The notes below the pieces were generated by a model, which saw only the letters and a list, made by a program, of their open reading frames with translations, had not been told where the DNA came from and searched no databases. The position numbers and the translations under genes are program-made. Below, in pieces: positions 1-6,914 of a DNA stretch of 64,000 bases. The stretch is taken from positions 1,364,001-1,428,000 of the forward strand of contig CAVPZC010000001.1 in assembly GCA_963710175.1 (NCBI GenBank), read 5' to 3'. Position 1 is the first letter of the stretch, and each line of letters opens with the position of its first letter. Source of the stretch: Phormidesmis sp963710175. Lineage in GTDB: Bacteria; Cyanobacteriota; Cyanobacteriia; Phormidesmidales; Phormidesmidaceae.

Positions 1-1
1 T

Positions 2-499
2 CAGCCGGGCGATCAGGTGGCGACGGTGGGGCGGCTGGATGTCTCTCCCAACGTGGCCAATACAATCGCTGATCGGGTGGAGCTGTCGCTCGATATTCGT
101 GACCTCGATGAAGACCATCTCAACCGGCTGATGGCGCAGTTAAAAGCCGATATGGAGCGGATTGCAGCAGAGACAGACACTTTCATTGGGCTGTCACCGC
201 TGCTGCGAAACCGCCCCGCTCCGGCTAATTCTCGAATTCAGAATGCGATCACCCAGGTCTGCGAAGATCTCTCGCTGAGCTATATGCATTTGCCTAGCCG
301 GGCCAGTCACGACGCTCAAGAAATGGCCCAAATTACCGACATGGGCATGATTTTTGTGCCCAGCGAAGCGGGCGTCAGCCATGCCGAAACGGAGTACACC
401 TCGCCCGAGCACTGCGCGCAGGGGGCGAATGTTTTGCTCCATACCCTCATTCGCCTCGATCAGCACTACCGCTGCTCAAATCCAGGTCAACCCGCATGA
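2..499 (+). CDS. M20-family carbamoylase / allantoate amidohydrolase-like Zn hydrolase, C-terminal part
   Basis: The frame is open from the window edge, so the N-terminus is missing; about 165 C-terminal residues are visible. The block SRASHDAQ followed by MGMIFVPS and then GVSHAETEYT is the C-terminal metal/substrate-binding signature of hydantoinase/carbamoylase-family amidases (AllC, HyuC, beta-ureidopropionase), which hydrolyse N-carbamoyl amino acids, ureidopropionate or allantoate and release ammonia. The earlier part (VSPNVANTIADRVELSLDIRD) fits the dimerisation/lid domain of M20 enzymes. The stop codon overlaps the ATG of the next gene (ATGA), so it is probably cotranscribed with the ABC importer that follows. 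That context suggests uptake and breakdown of an external nitrogenous compound; the exact substrate cannot be told from this fragment. Confidence 0.85.
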   Translation, partial: QPGDQVATVGRLDVSPNVANTIADRVELSLDIRDLDEDHLNRLMAQLKADMERIAAETDTFIGLSPLLRNRPAPANSRIQNAITQVCEDLSLSYMHLPSRASHDAQEMAQITDMGMIFVPSEAGVSHAETEYTSPEHCAQGANVLLHTLIRLDQHYRCSNPGQPA

Positions 500-1698
500 A
501 GAGTACCACTCAGCCCCAGACCGCTCAGCCCCAGACGACGCTTACCCATCCCGATAAGCCATCCGCAAAGAGCCAGCAGGAGATAGCCGCTGCGGGCGTC
601 TCGCTGCGGGCGGTGACCAAAAAGTACGGCCCGGTCACCGCCATCGAAAATATCACGCTCGATGTTCCGGCTGGAGCTTACTGCTGCTTGCTTGGGCCTA
701 GCGGCTGTGGTAAGACGACAGCGCTGCGGATGATTGCCGGGCACGAAGAGGTGACGAGCGGAGAGGTGTATATCGGCGATCGCCCTGTCACCCATCTGCC
801 CCCGGCCCAGCGCAACACCGCCATGATGTTTCAAAACTATGCGCTCTTCCCCCACAAAACCATCTGGCAAAACATAGAGTTTGGCCTGAAGATGAAAGGC
901 GTGGCCAAAGCCGAACGCAGCCAGCGCGTCGATGAGATGCTAGAGCTTGTAGGGCTCACTCACACCGCCGGGCGCAAACCCAGTATGCTCAGTGGCGGTC
1001 AGCAGCAGCGCATCGCCCTGGCCAGAGCGTTGGTCAATCGCCCCCAGGTACTCATGCTTGATGAGCCGCTGAGCGCCTTGGACGAAAATCTGCGGGTGCG
1101 AATGCGCGGCGAGCTCAGAAAAATTCAGCAGCAGTTCGGCCTCACCTTTTTGCAAGTCACCCACGATGTAGAAGAGGCCTTCTCGCTCTCCGATCAGATT
1201 GTCGTGATGAATCACGGCCATATTGACCAGGTAGCAACGCCTACAGAACTGTTTAACACGCCGGCCTCTCAGTTTGTCGCCAAATTCATCGGTGACAACA
1301 ATATTTTTGGCGGTACGGTGGTCAACGCGGCACCCGATGAATTTGGCAAAGACCTGATCGAGCTAAACGCTGACGGGTTAGGCACCTTCTTCTGTCAGGG
1401 CACCGCTACCCCAACCGGTTCCAAGGCGGCCTGCTCCATCCGGCCCGACCTGATTCAGCTGATACCGCAGTCGGCCTCCGACACTGCGCCTACTCCCTAC
1501 GCCAACCGTGTGACTGCTCGCATTACAGATGTTGAGCTAACGGGCTACGTCACTCGCGTTACGCTGTCGCTAGAAGCTACCGGGCAGGCGCTGTTGCACA
1601 AGGTGCGAACGACTGATTGGATGGAGGCAGCGCTACAGACAGATCAGCTAGTCACCGTCCGCTGGTCAGCGCAAGACTGTGTTTTTCTGCCGTATTGA
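496..1698 (+). CDS. ABC transporter ATP-binding protein, PotA-like
   Basis: Cytoplasmic ATPase of a type I ABC importer of the spermidine/putrescine/iron (PotA/FbpC) class, 400 residues. Walker A GPSGCGKTT is at about residues 67-75, the signature LSGGQQQR at 165-172 and Walker B LMLDEP at 186-191, followed by the D-loop SALD and the switch His in QVTHD. The last 110 or so residues form a TOBE-type regulatory domain. The ATG at 496 overlaps the upstream stop; the first 30 residues are low-complexity Gln/Thr and a later start cannot be excluded. It heads the set binding protein (1809), permease (3371), permease (4262). Family membership is secure, but polyamine specificity is not, because the adjacent amidohydrolase suggests a ureide or carbamoyl compound. 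Confidence 0.93.
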   Translation: MKSTTQPQTAQPQTTLTHPDKPSAKSQQEIAAAGVSLRAVTKKYGPVTAIENITLDVPAGAYCCLLGPSGCGKTTALRMIAGHEEVTSGEVYIGDRPVTHLPPAQRNTAMMFQNYALFPHKTIWQNIEFGLKMKGVAKAERSQRVDEMLELVGLTHTAGRKPSMLSGGQQQRIALARALVNRPQVLMLDEPLSALDENLRVRMRGELRKIQQQFGLTFLQVTHDVEEAFSLSDQIVVMNHGHIDQVATPTELFNTPASQFVAKFIGDNNIFGGTVVNAAPDEFGKDLIELNADGLGTFFCQGTATPTGSKAACSIRPDLIQLIPQSASDTAPTPYANRVTARITDVELTGYVTRVTLSLEATGQALLHKVRTTDWMEAALQTDQLVTVRWSAQDCVFLPY

Positions 1699-1808
1699 GT
1701 GATGTCTCTCAAAGCTTGAGCTGAGGAAAAGAAGTTGACTCTTTACCTTTTCTTAACTTAAGTTGTTTGTTATCCAGTTGTTTAGTGACCATTTGGTAAT
1801 CAAAGATA

Positions 1809-3125
1809 ATGCCTAAGTTTACTCGCCGCCGCCTCATTCAGACTGGACTCGCCACAGGCGCAGCCCTTGCCACCGCTCGCTGTACCAGGCCCGAAACCGC
1901 CGCTGAAGGTACGCCCAACAACCCCGCTACCGGCCCCGAAGTCAACGCCAACAAAACAAAAGACGTGACGCTGCGGCTGATCGGTACCGGCGTCTCGCAG
2001 ATTAACGAAATTCGCGACAAGGCACAAGAAGATCTTGGCTTTAAGCTCGATATGCGGGCGCTCAGTACTGAAGAGAACAATCAGATTGCGATTACTCAGC
2101 CCGGCCAATACGATATTTTTGATGGCGAATACTTCAGTTTGCCGCTGGTTGTTCCTTCGGGTAATCTTCAGCCGATTGAAGTCGCTAAAATTAAAAACTG
2201 GGACAAGATTGTCCCCTTCTTTACCTCCGGCAAGTTTGAAGGAATGCCGGTTGAGACTTCTCAGGGCACCGCGCCCTATCGGGTGATGTATCTCACTGGC
2301 CCCGATGCCACTGAGTTTTCTCCGACGCCAACTGACTACGCTACGCTGATTCCCTTTCAGTACAACGCAGATACCTTAGGCTATCGCCCTGACTTAGTCG
2401 GTAAAGAGATCAAGAGCTGGGGCGAACTGTTTGACCCGGCCTTTAAGGGTAAAACCGCCATTCTCGACATTCCTCAGATCGGCATTATGGATGCGGCGAT
2501 GGTGGCCGAAGCAAGGGGGCTGATGACTTTTGCCGATAAGGGCAACATGACCCAAGCCGAAATCGATCAGATTACAGACATTCTCAAAGAGCAAAAAGCC
2601 GACGGCCAGTTCCGTGCCTTCTGGAAGACTTTTGATGAGTCGGTAAACCTGATGACTTCTGGAGAGGTGGTGCTTCAGTCCATGTGGTCGCCAGCAGTTG
2701 CAGCCGTTCAGTCTCAGGGCGTTGAGTGCGTTTACGCGCCGCTCACCGAAGGCTATCGCGGCTGGGGCGGCGGCGTGGGGCTCTCTAAAAACCTGGATGG
2801 GATTGAGCTAGATGCCGCCTACGAGTATCTCAACTGGATGCTAGATGGCTGGGTGGGGGCGTTTTTAGGCCGTCAGGGCTACTACAGCGCTGCACCTGAC
2901 ACGACTAAAAAGTTTATGTCTGAGGCCGAGTGGGCCTACTGGTATGAGGGCCAGCCTGCGACTGAAGATATTGTCGATCCTTTTGGTAAGACGTTGGCAA
3001 AGACGGGGTCTGAGCGTGATGGCGGTTCTTTTGAAGAGCGCTTTGGCAGCATTGTTGTTTGGAACTCGACAATGGATGAGAATACCTATCTTGTTCAAAA
3101 GTGGAACGAGTTTATCGCTTCGTAG
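1809..3125 (+). CDS. ABC transporter substrate-binding protein, PotD-like, Tat signal
   Basis: Periplasmic ligand-binding protein of 438 residues for the importer encoded around it. The N-terminus TRRRLIQTGLATGAALATA is a twin-arginine signal (RRRLIQ) with a hydrophobic stretch; the following TARC has Arg before Cys, so a lipobox is doubtful. The mature part has features of the spermidine/putrescine/iron binding-protein fold: an early DIFDGEYF segment, a central WGELFDPAFKGKTAILD hinge block, and a C-terminal segment rich in aromatic residues. The gene lies 110 bp after the ATPase gene and 245 bp before the first permease gene, with an inverted-repeat element in the latter gap. Tat export would imply folding before export, as is common for cyanobacterial PotD-like proteins. 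Confidence 0.9.
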   Translation: MPKFTRRRLIQTGLATGAALATARCTRPETAAEGTPNNPATGPEVNANKTKDVTLRLIGTGVSQINEIRDKAQEDLGFKLDMRALSTEENNQIAITQPGQYDIFDGEYFSLPLVVPSGNLQPIEVAKIKNWDKIVPFFTSGKFEGMPVETSQGTAPYRVMYLTGPDATEFSPTPTDYATLIPFQYNADTLGYRPDLVGKEIKSWGELFDPAFKGKTAILDIPQIGIMDAAMVAEARGLMTFADKGNMTQAEIDQITDILKEQKADGQFRAFWKTFDESVNLMTSGEVVLQSMWSPAVAAVQSQGVECVYAPLTEGYRGWGGGVGLSKNLDGIELDAAYEYLNWMLDGWVGAFLGRQGYYSAAPDTTKKFMSEAEWAYWYEGQPATEDIVDPFGKTLAKTGSERDGGSFEERFGSIVVWNSTMDENTYLVQKWNEFIAS

Positions 3126-3177
3126 CTGAAGTGCGCTAGATGTGTCGGCATGCTTAACGTAAATGGTCTTGCGTTCC

Positions 3178-3272
3178 GGTTTCCCTTGATAAGAGGAACC
3201 AATGGAGGGGTCTCGGCGTGTGGTGTATCTGTCGGAACCCCTCCCTTACGGTTCCCCTTATCAAGGGGAACC
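3178..3272. repeat. long imperfect inverted repeat, REP/MITE-like
   Basis: Two related 23-nt blocks at 3178-3200 and 3250-3272 lie in opposite orientation and are followed inward by a complementary pair, TGGAGGGGT and ACCCCTCCC. The right block is itself a perfect 10-bp-arm palindrome (GGTTCCCCTT and AAGGGGAACC around 3 nt). The whole could fold into one large hairpin in the gap between the binding-protein and permease genes. It looks like a mobile palindromic repeat, or an intra-operon element that lowers permease expression. There is no U-tract, so a classical terminator is unlikely. Confidence 0.7.
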
Positions 3273-3370
3273 AGTTTTGGGATTTTGGAGGTTTTGGTGT
3301 TGGCGTTTGCTAAGAGGGGAGGCATCGGCGCTTTGCTATAGCTAAAGACTAATCTTTCATTGGTATCCTC

Positions 3371-4228
3371 ATGACTAGATCTTGGACATCTCTAAAGCCC
3401 TATTTTCTGGCTGCACCGCAGGCTTTAGCCCTGGCTCTGTTCCTGGTTTTTCCGATTGTTCTCATTGGCGTGGTTAGCTTTTGGGAGTTTAACGGCTACT
3501 CCATGACGCCTGCTTTTACGCTGGATAATTACATTGGTATTTTCACTTCTGACGTAACGCTTAAGACTTATCTGAATACGTTTAAGTTTGTTGGCTTTGT
3601 ATGGCTATTTACGCTGCTAATTGGCTATCCGGTCGCTTACTTTCTGGCGTTTTGCATCCAAGAGCTACGCTGGCAGGTGCTGCTCTTTTTGATCTGCACG
3701 ATTCCTTTTTGGACTTCTAATGTGATTCGGATGATCTCTTGGCTGCCGCTGCTGGGTAGAGAGGGGCTGGTTAACCAATTACTGCAAGGGGCAGGGCTGA
3801 TCGACCAACCGCTCGAATTCTTGCTCTATTCAGACTTTGCGGTGGTGCTGGGCATGGTGCACCTCTACATTATTTTTATGATTGCGCCTATCTTTAACAG
3901 CCTGATGCGAATTGATCGGACGCTGATCACCGCTGCCGAGGATATGGGTGCGTCGGGCTTTGATGTTTTTAGGGAAGTTACTTTGCCCCTGTCGGCTCCG
4001 GGAATTGCGATCGGTTCAATTTTTATTGTGACGCTGGTGATGGGCGAATTTGTGACGGTGCGCTTGATGGGGGGCGGGCAGGCGGCCTCTGTTGGTAAGC
4101 TGATTCAGACTCAGATTGGTAGTTTGCAGTACCCGCTGGCGGCAGCTAACGCGATTATTTTGCTGATGGTCACTATGCTGTTGGTGGTGTCTATTTTACG
4201 GGTGGTGAACATCCGTAAAGAGCTGTAG
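3371..4228 (+). CDS. ABC transporter permease, PotB-like
   Basis: Inner-membrane permease of 285 residues with about six transmembrane helices, beginning with a hydrophobic helix at residues 14-36. The cytoplasmic EAA loop that contacts the ATPase is visible as AAEDMGASGFDVFREVTLPL near residue 195. Composition and length match the PotB/PotH class of binding-protein-dependent permeases. It forms a heterodimer in all likelihood with the permease starting 33 bp downstream. No strong Shine-Dalgarno sequence precedes the ATG. Confidence 0.92.
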   Translation: MTRSWTSLKPYFLAAPQALALALFLVFPIVLIGVVSFWEFNGYSMTPAFTLDNYIGIFTSDVTLKTYLNTFKFVGFVWLFTLLIGYPVAYFLAFCIQELRWQVLLFLICTIPFWTSNVIRMISWLPLLGREGLVNQLLQGAGLIDQPLEFLLYSDFAVVLGMVHLYIIFMIAPIFNSLMRIDRTLITAAEDMGASGFDVFREVTLPLSAPGIAIGSIFIVTLVMGEFVTVRLMGGGQAASVGKLIQTQIGSLQYPLAAANAIILLMVTMLLVVSILRVVNIRKEL

Positions 4229-4261
4229 AGCACTGGGAAACTGTAGAGCATTGAGAAACTA

Positions 4262-5074
4262 ATGATGAAAAAGCGATCGCTCTCCTTCTATCTACTTGCG
4301 GCTTTCTTCGGCCTGTTTATTCTATTTCTATACGGCCCGATGATTACTATCTTTATCCTGTCGTTACAGGGGCCAGACGGCAATCTAACTTTCCCAGTGC
4401 GCAGCTTTGGCTTTTACTGGCTCGGGCAGGTTTTCCAAGAGCAGCGGGTGGGCAATTTTATAGATCCCTTTAAGCGATCGCTTGTCTTAGGCGGCATTGT
4501 CACGGCTCTAGTCGCCAGTATGTCGCTGCTAGCGGCGATGTCTTTTCGTCAGCGCTTTAGAGGCTCTACTATTCTCTTTTACCTGACGATTGCCAGCCTG
4601 ATTGTACCCAGCATTTTAATCTCTCTGGGGCTGGGGGTGATGTTTCAGGTGTTGGGGTGGCCGACTAACTGGTTTAGCTCCGGCCTGGGCGCTCATCTTA
4701 CCTGGACGCTGCCAATCGCTTTTTTGATTATGCTCGGCATTTTTAATCGGTTCAACGCCACCTATGAAGAGGCGGCCAAGGACTTGGGCGCAGGCGATGC
4801 CAAGACCTTTTGGGAGATTATTATGCCTCTGATTTTACCGAGTCTGGTCGGGGTCGGCTTGCTCACCTTCACCCTCTCCTACGACGAATTTACCCGAACA
4901 TCGCTGGTCTCCGGGCAATACAATACGCTGCCTTTGGAGATTTTTGGGATGACGACTAACGTGACTTCTCCGGCGCTGTATGCGGTGGGTACTTTGACGA
5001 CGCTGTTTTCGTTTAGTTTGATTGCGATCGCCTTTATCGCCTATCGCAGCTTTTCACAGCAACAGCGCAGCTAG
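4262..5074 (+). CDS. ABC transporter permease, PotC-like
   Basis: Second membrane subunit, 270 residues, about six transmembrane helices. The EAA loop reads YEEAAKDLGAGDAKTFWEII around residues 172-190, and a conserved FTLSYDEFTRTSL segment follows, as in PotC/PotI permeases. Two adjacent ATGs (4262, 4265) can start the protein. It is the last gene of the importer set; after it 194 bp separate it from an unrelated response-regulator gene. A HIP1 octamer lies within its first codons. Confidence 0.92.
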   Translation: MMKKRSLSFYLLAAFFGLFILFLYGPMITIFILSLQGPDGNLTFPVRSFGFYWLGQVFQEQRVGNFIDPFKRSLVLGGIVTALVASMSLLAAMSFRQRFRGSTILFYLTIASLIVPSILISLGLGVMFQVLGWPTNWFSSGLGAHLTWTLPIAFLIMLGIFNRFNATYEEAAKDLGAGDAKTFWEIIMPLILPSLVGVGLLTFTLSYDEFTRTSLVSGQYNTLPLEIFGMTTNVTSPALYAVGTLTTLFSFSLIAIAFIAYRSFSQQQRS

Positions 5075-5268
5075 GTCGCACAGCGCCTGATGAGCTGATC
5101 GCAATGGAGCATAAAGACGCTTCCTTCTCCGTTGCTCAGGCACAGATGGCGACGCTGCACGAGTAGGCGTAACGCTGTAATAGCGACTTGGCGGCCATTT
5201 ACAGGTGTGCCCATCAGAGAAGAGTCTGCTGAGGCTATCATGTCAGCAGGGCTCGGGCAGGTGTAGAT

Positions 5269-5646
5269 GTGGCGCGAAAGATTTTAATCATTGATGATGA
5301 GGAAGCAATTCGAGTTGTCACTGAGGCGGGGCTAGCGGCGACGACTAGCTGGCAGGTGTTGCTGGCAAGCTCGGCGGTGGAGGGTATGACAATGGCTCAA
5401 GCTGAGCAGCCCGATGCTATTTTGCTAGATGTGATGATGCCGGAGCTAGACGGCATCACTTTGTTTCATAAACTCAAGGCTCAGGCGCTGACTAAAGGCA
5501 TTCCGGTCATTTTTTTGACGGCTCAAACCAGAACAGAAGAACAGCGGAAAATTGAAGTGCTAGGTGGGGCCGGGATGATTGTCAAACCGTTTGACGTCGT
5601 GGCGATCGCTCACCAGATTAAAACGCTGCTGCACTGGTCTGAGTAG
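5269..5646 (+). CDS. stand-alone response-regulator receiver domain protein
   Basis: A 125-residue CheY-like protein with no output domain. Acidic pair D9-D10 (IIDDEE), phospho-acceptor D54 in LLDVMMPELDG, conserved Thr in FLTAQT, and Lys106 in VKPFD are all present, so it should be phosphorylated by a histidine kinase. No kinase gene is adjacent, so the partner is encoded elsewhere. Start is GTG at 5269; the overlapping ATG at 5267 is in another frame. It may act as a phosphorelay shuttle or bind a target protein directly. Confidence 0.9.
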   Translation: MARKILIIDDEEAIRVVTEAGLAATTSWQVLLASSAVEGMTMAQAEQPDAILLDVMMPELDGITLFHKLKAQALTKGIPVIFLTAQTRTEEQRKIEVLGGAGMIVKPFDVVAIAHQIKTLLHWSE

Positions 5647-5648
5647 AG

Positions 5649-5900
5649 CTACTGGCCAAATGCACCTACGCTCACACGCTGGGTTGGTGTGGCCATTACT
5701 TCATTCGGGCGACCGGTAGAGATAGGCTTGCTCCAGTCGTTGGGTTCGGCGTAGCGGCGCTTGTGCAGCTGCCGGATGGCGGCTTGCACGGCTTGAGATA
5801 TGCCAAACAGCATGTGACGCACGGGTTCGGCTCGTCCAGGGGGCTGGGCAATCAGCTTTGTGGACGCTATAGCGTCTGAGATTGACTGGTAATCTGGGGG
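5649..5900 (-). pseudogene. remnant of a small conserved cyanobacterial protein, start lost
   Basis: On the minus strand the frame ending at 5649 reads ...GRAEPVRHMLFGISQAVQ, then RQLHKRRYAEPNDWSKPIS and TGRPNEVMATPTQR before a stop. The pattern of a short strand, helix, Y-A-x-x-N-D-W-S and T-G-R-P-x-E-V-M resembles a small cyanobacterial family of about 65-75 residues of unknown function that I recall. The frame is open back to a stop at 5901-5903 but contains no ATG, GTG or TTG before the conserved part. The only candidate is a GTG inside the domain. The missing start coincides with palindromes at 5863-5876 and 5902-5937, so repeat insertion probably destroyed the 5' end. An overlapping 73-residue frame (5701-5922) is out of phase and spurious. 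Confidence 0.5.
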
Positions 5901-5901
5901 T

Positions 5902-5937
5902 TATATCAACGTAAGAATGCATTCTTACGTTGATATA
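5902..5937. repeat. 36-bp perfect palindrome
   Basis: The two 18-nt halves are exact reverse complements with no spacer: TATATCAACGTAAGAATG and CATTCTTACGTTGATATA. It could extrude as a cruciform or form an RNA hairpin. It sits between the start-less remnant and the EACC1-like gene, and directly abuts a 41-nt dispersed repeat. Confidence 0.9.
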
Positions 5938-5975
5938 TAGCGAAGCTCGGATGCATTCGCGCTTCGCGAAGCACT
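5935..5975. repeat. 41-nt dispersed hairpin repeat, copy 1
   Basis: Starts ATATAGCGAAGC and ends CGAAGCACT. A second copy at 23781-23821 differs at only three of 41 positions. The core forms a hairpin, GCGAAGC pairing with GCTTCGC. Downstream, an 11-bp inverted pair (GCACTTTGCTT at 5971-5981 and its complement at 6018-6028) extends the structure, so 5863-6045 is a compound palindromic block. Confidence 0.8.
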
Positions 5976-6133
5976 TTGCTTGTTGCTTACATGGCTTACA
6001 GTCAGTAATGCTGCACGAAGCAAAGTGCCGGAAGCTATAGCTGCCCTTTCAAACTGTTTAGTCTTCAATGTCTACTCCACTGAACTGCCTTGACGTGGGC
6101 ACGGTGAAGGCATAGAAATAGTGCAGCGAGGTT

Positions 6134-6565
6134 ATGAGAAGGACTATGGCAGAGCCGCTGAGTGTTGCTATCGATTTGACTGAGGCTGGGTTGGATTTGG
6201 CACCCGATGAAATGGAGGCCAGATCGCTTGCCTTGGCCGACGAACTGCGTTCAGGCGATTTGGCAGAATCTGCCCGATTAGTCAGACAGGAAGACTTGCC
6301 AGAAGGGAGTAAAGCGGGCCTGCTAGCTTTTGTGGGCACCGTGCTAACAGCTGAAATCAGCCGGGACAACTTAAAGAAAACGATGGACTTTTTGGGTCAC
6401 CGGTTTTACGGCAAAACGCTGACTTTATCCTACAAAGGCGATGGCTTAGAGAGTACGCTTGAGTATCGCAATCCGGAAGAACTATCGCAAGCGTTGGCCG
6501 CAGTAGAGCGGTTAGAAGCAATTCGCATTCGGGTGAAGGACGTATCTGAGTTAAAGGAGCCTTAA
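6134..6565 (+). CDS. small protein, possibly effector-associated constant component EACC1-like
   Basis: A 143-residue soluble protein with no signal peptide. The order is an N-terminal strand (VAIDLT), a helix with ARSLALADELR, a linker with RQEDLPEGSKAG, a hydrophobic helix (LLAFVGTVLTAEI), then strands LTLSYKGDG and LEYRNPEELSQAL. This layout resembles the EACC1 domain described in NTP-dependent conflict systems of multicellular bacteria (Kaur, Burroughs, Iyer and Aravind), where it accompanies proteases or other effectors. The resemblance is by pattern only and the assignment is an inference. ATG at 6146 is an alternative start. No EAD-bearing effector is adjacent; a trypsin-like gene lies 2.6 kb away beyond glgX. 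Confidence 0.55.
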   Translation: MRRTMAEPLSVAIDLTEAGLDLAPDEMEARSLALADELRSGDLAESARLVRQEDLPEGSKAGLLAFVGTVLTAEISRDNLKKTMDFLGHRFYGKTLTLSYKGDGLESTLEYRNPEELSQALAAVERLEAIRIRVKDVSELKEP

Positions 6566-6682
6566 AAGTTGACTATGATGGAGCTGCTAACGATAGTAAT
6601 TGCTGTTGTTAGCAGGAATGAATCTGTTCTTTTTTCTCTTTCTCTTTGCTTTTATTTCTTCTTTTACCCTTGCTATTTAGCG

Positions 6683-6895
6683 CGAGTTCGGGATAAGCAA
6701 TTACCTGAAACATTGGTCAGACAGCAACCTTAGCCGCCCCTCCCGAGGCAAAACCCCTCTTGGGAGGGGCGCAGGGGTGGGTTTCGGCTTGTAGCACGAG
6801 CTGCCGACCCCTCCCGCCCTGCGGGCACCCCGCAGGGCGGGAGGGGATTCATTTCAGGCTTGGTGACTACAGGATCTCTTAACCCGAACTCACGT
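6683..6895. mobile_element. MITE-like element with terminal inverted repeats and 9-bp target duplication
   Basis: The left end reads GAGTTCGGGATAAG and the right end, on the other strand, GAGTTCGGGTTAAG, so the tips are inverted copies with one mismatch. The element is flanked by the direct repeat TATTTAGCG at 6674-6682 and 6896-6904, as expected from transposition. It has no coding capacity. Inside are two GC-rich hairpins, around 6731-6772 and 6808-6847, the latter pairing CCCTCCCGCCCTGC with GCAGGGCGGGAGGG. It ends about 20 bp beyond the glgX stop codon, so it may act as glgX's transcriptional end. Confidence 0.75.
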
Positions 6896-6914
6896 TATTT
6901 AGCGCCCAACACAG

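Noticed and set aside
5701..5922. 73-residue minus-strand frame
   Set aside because: It overlaps the better-supported remnant in another frame and runs into the palindrome; its composition is not protein-like.
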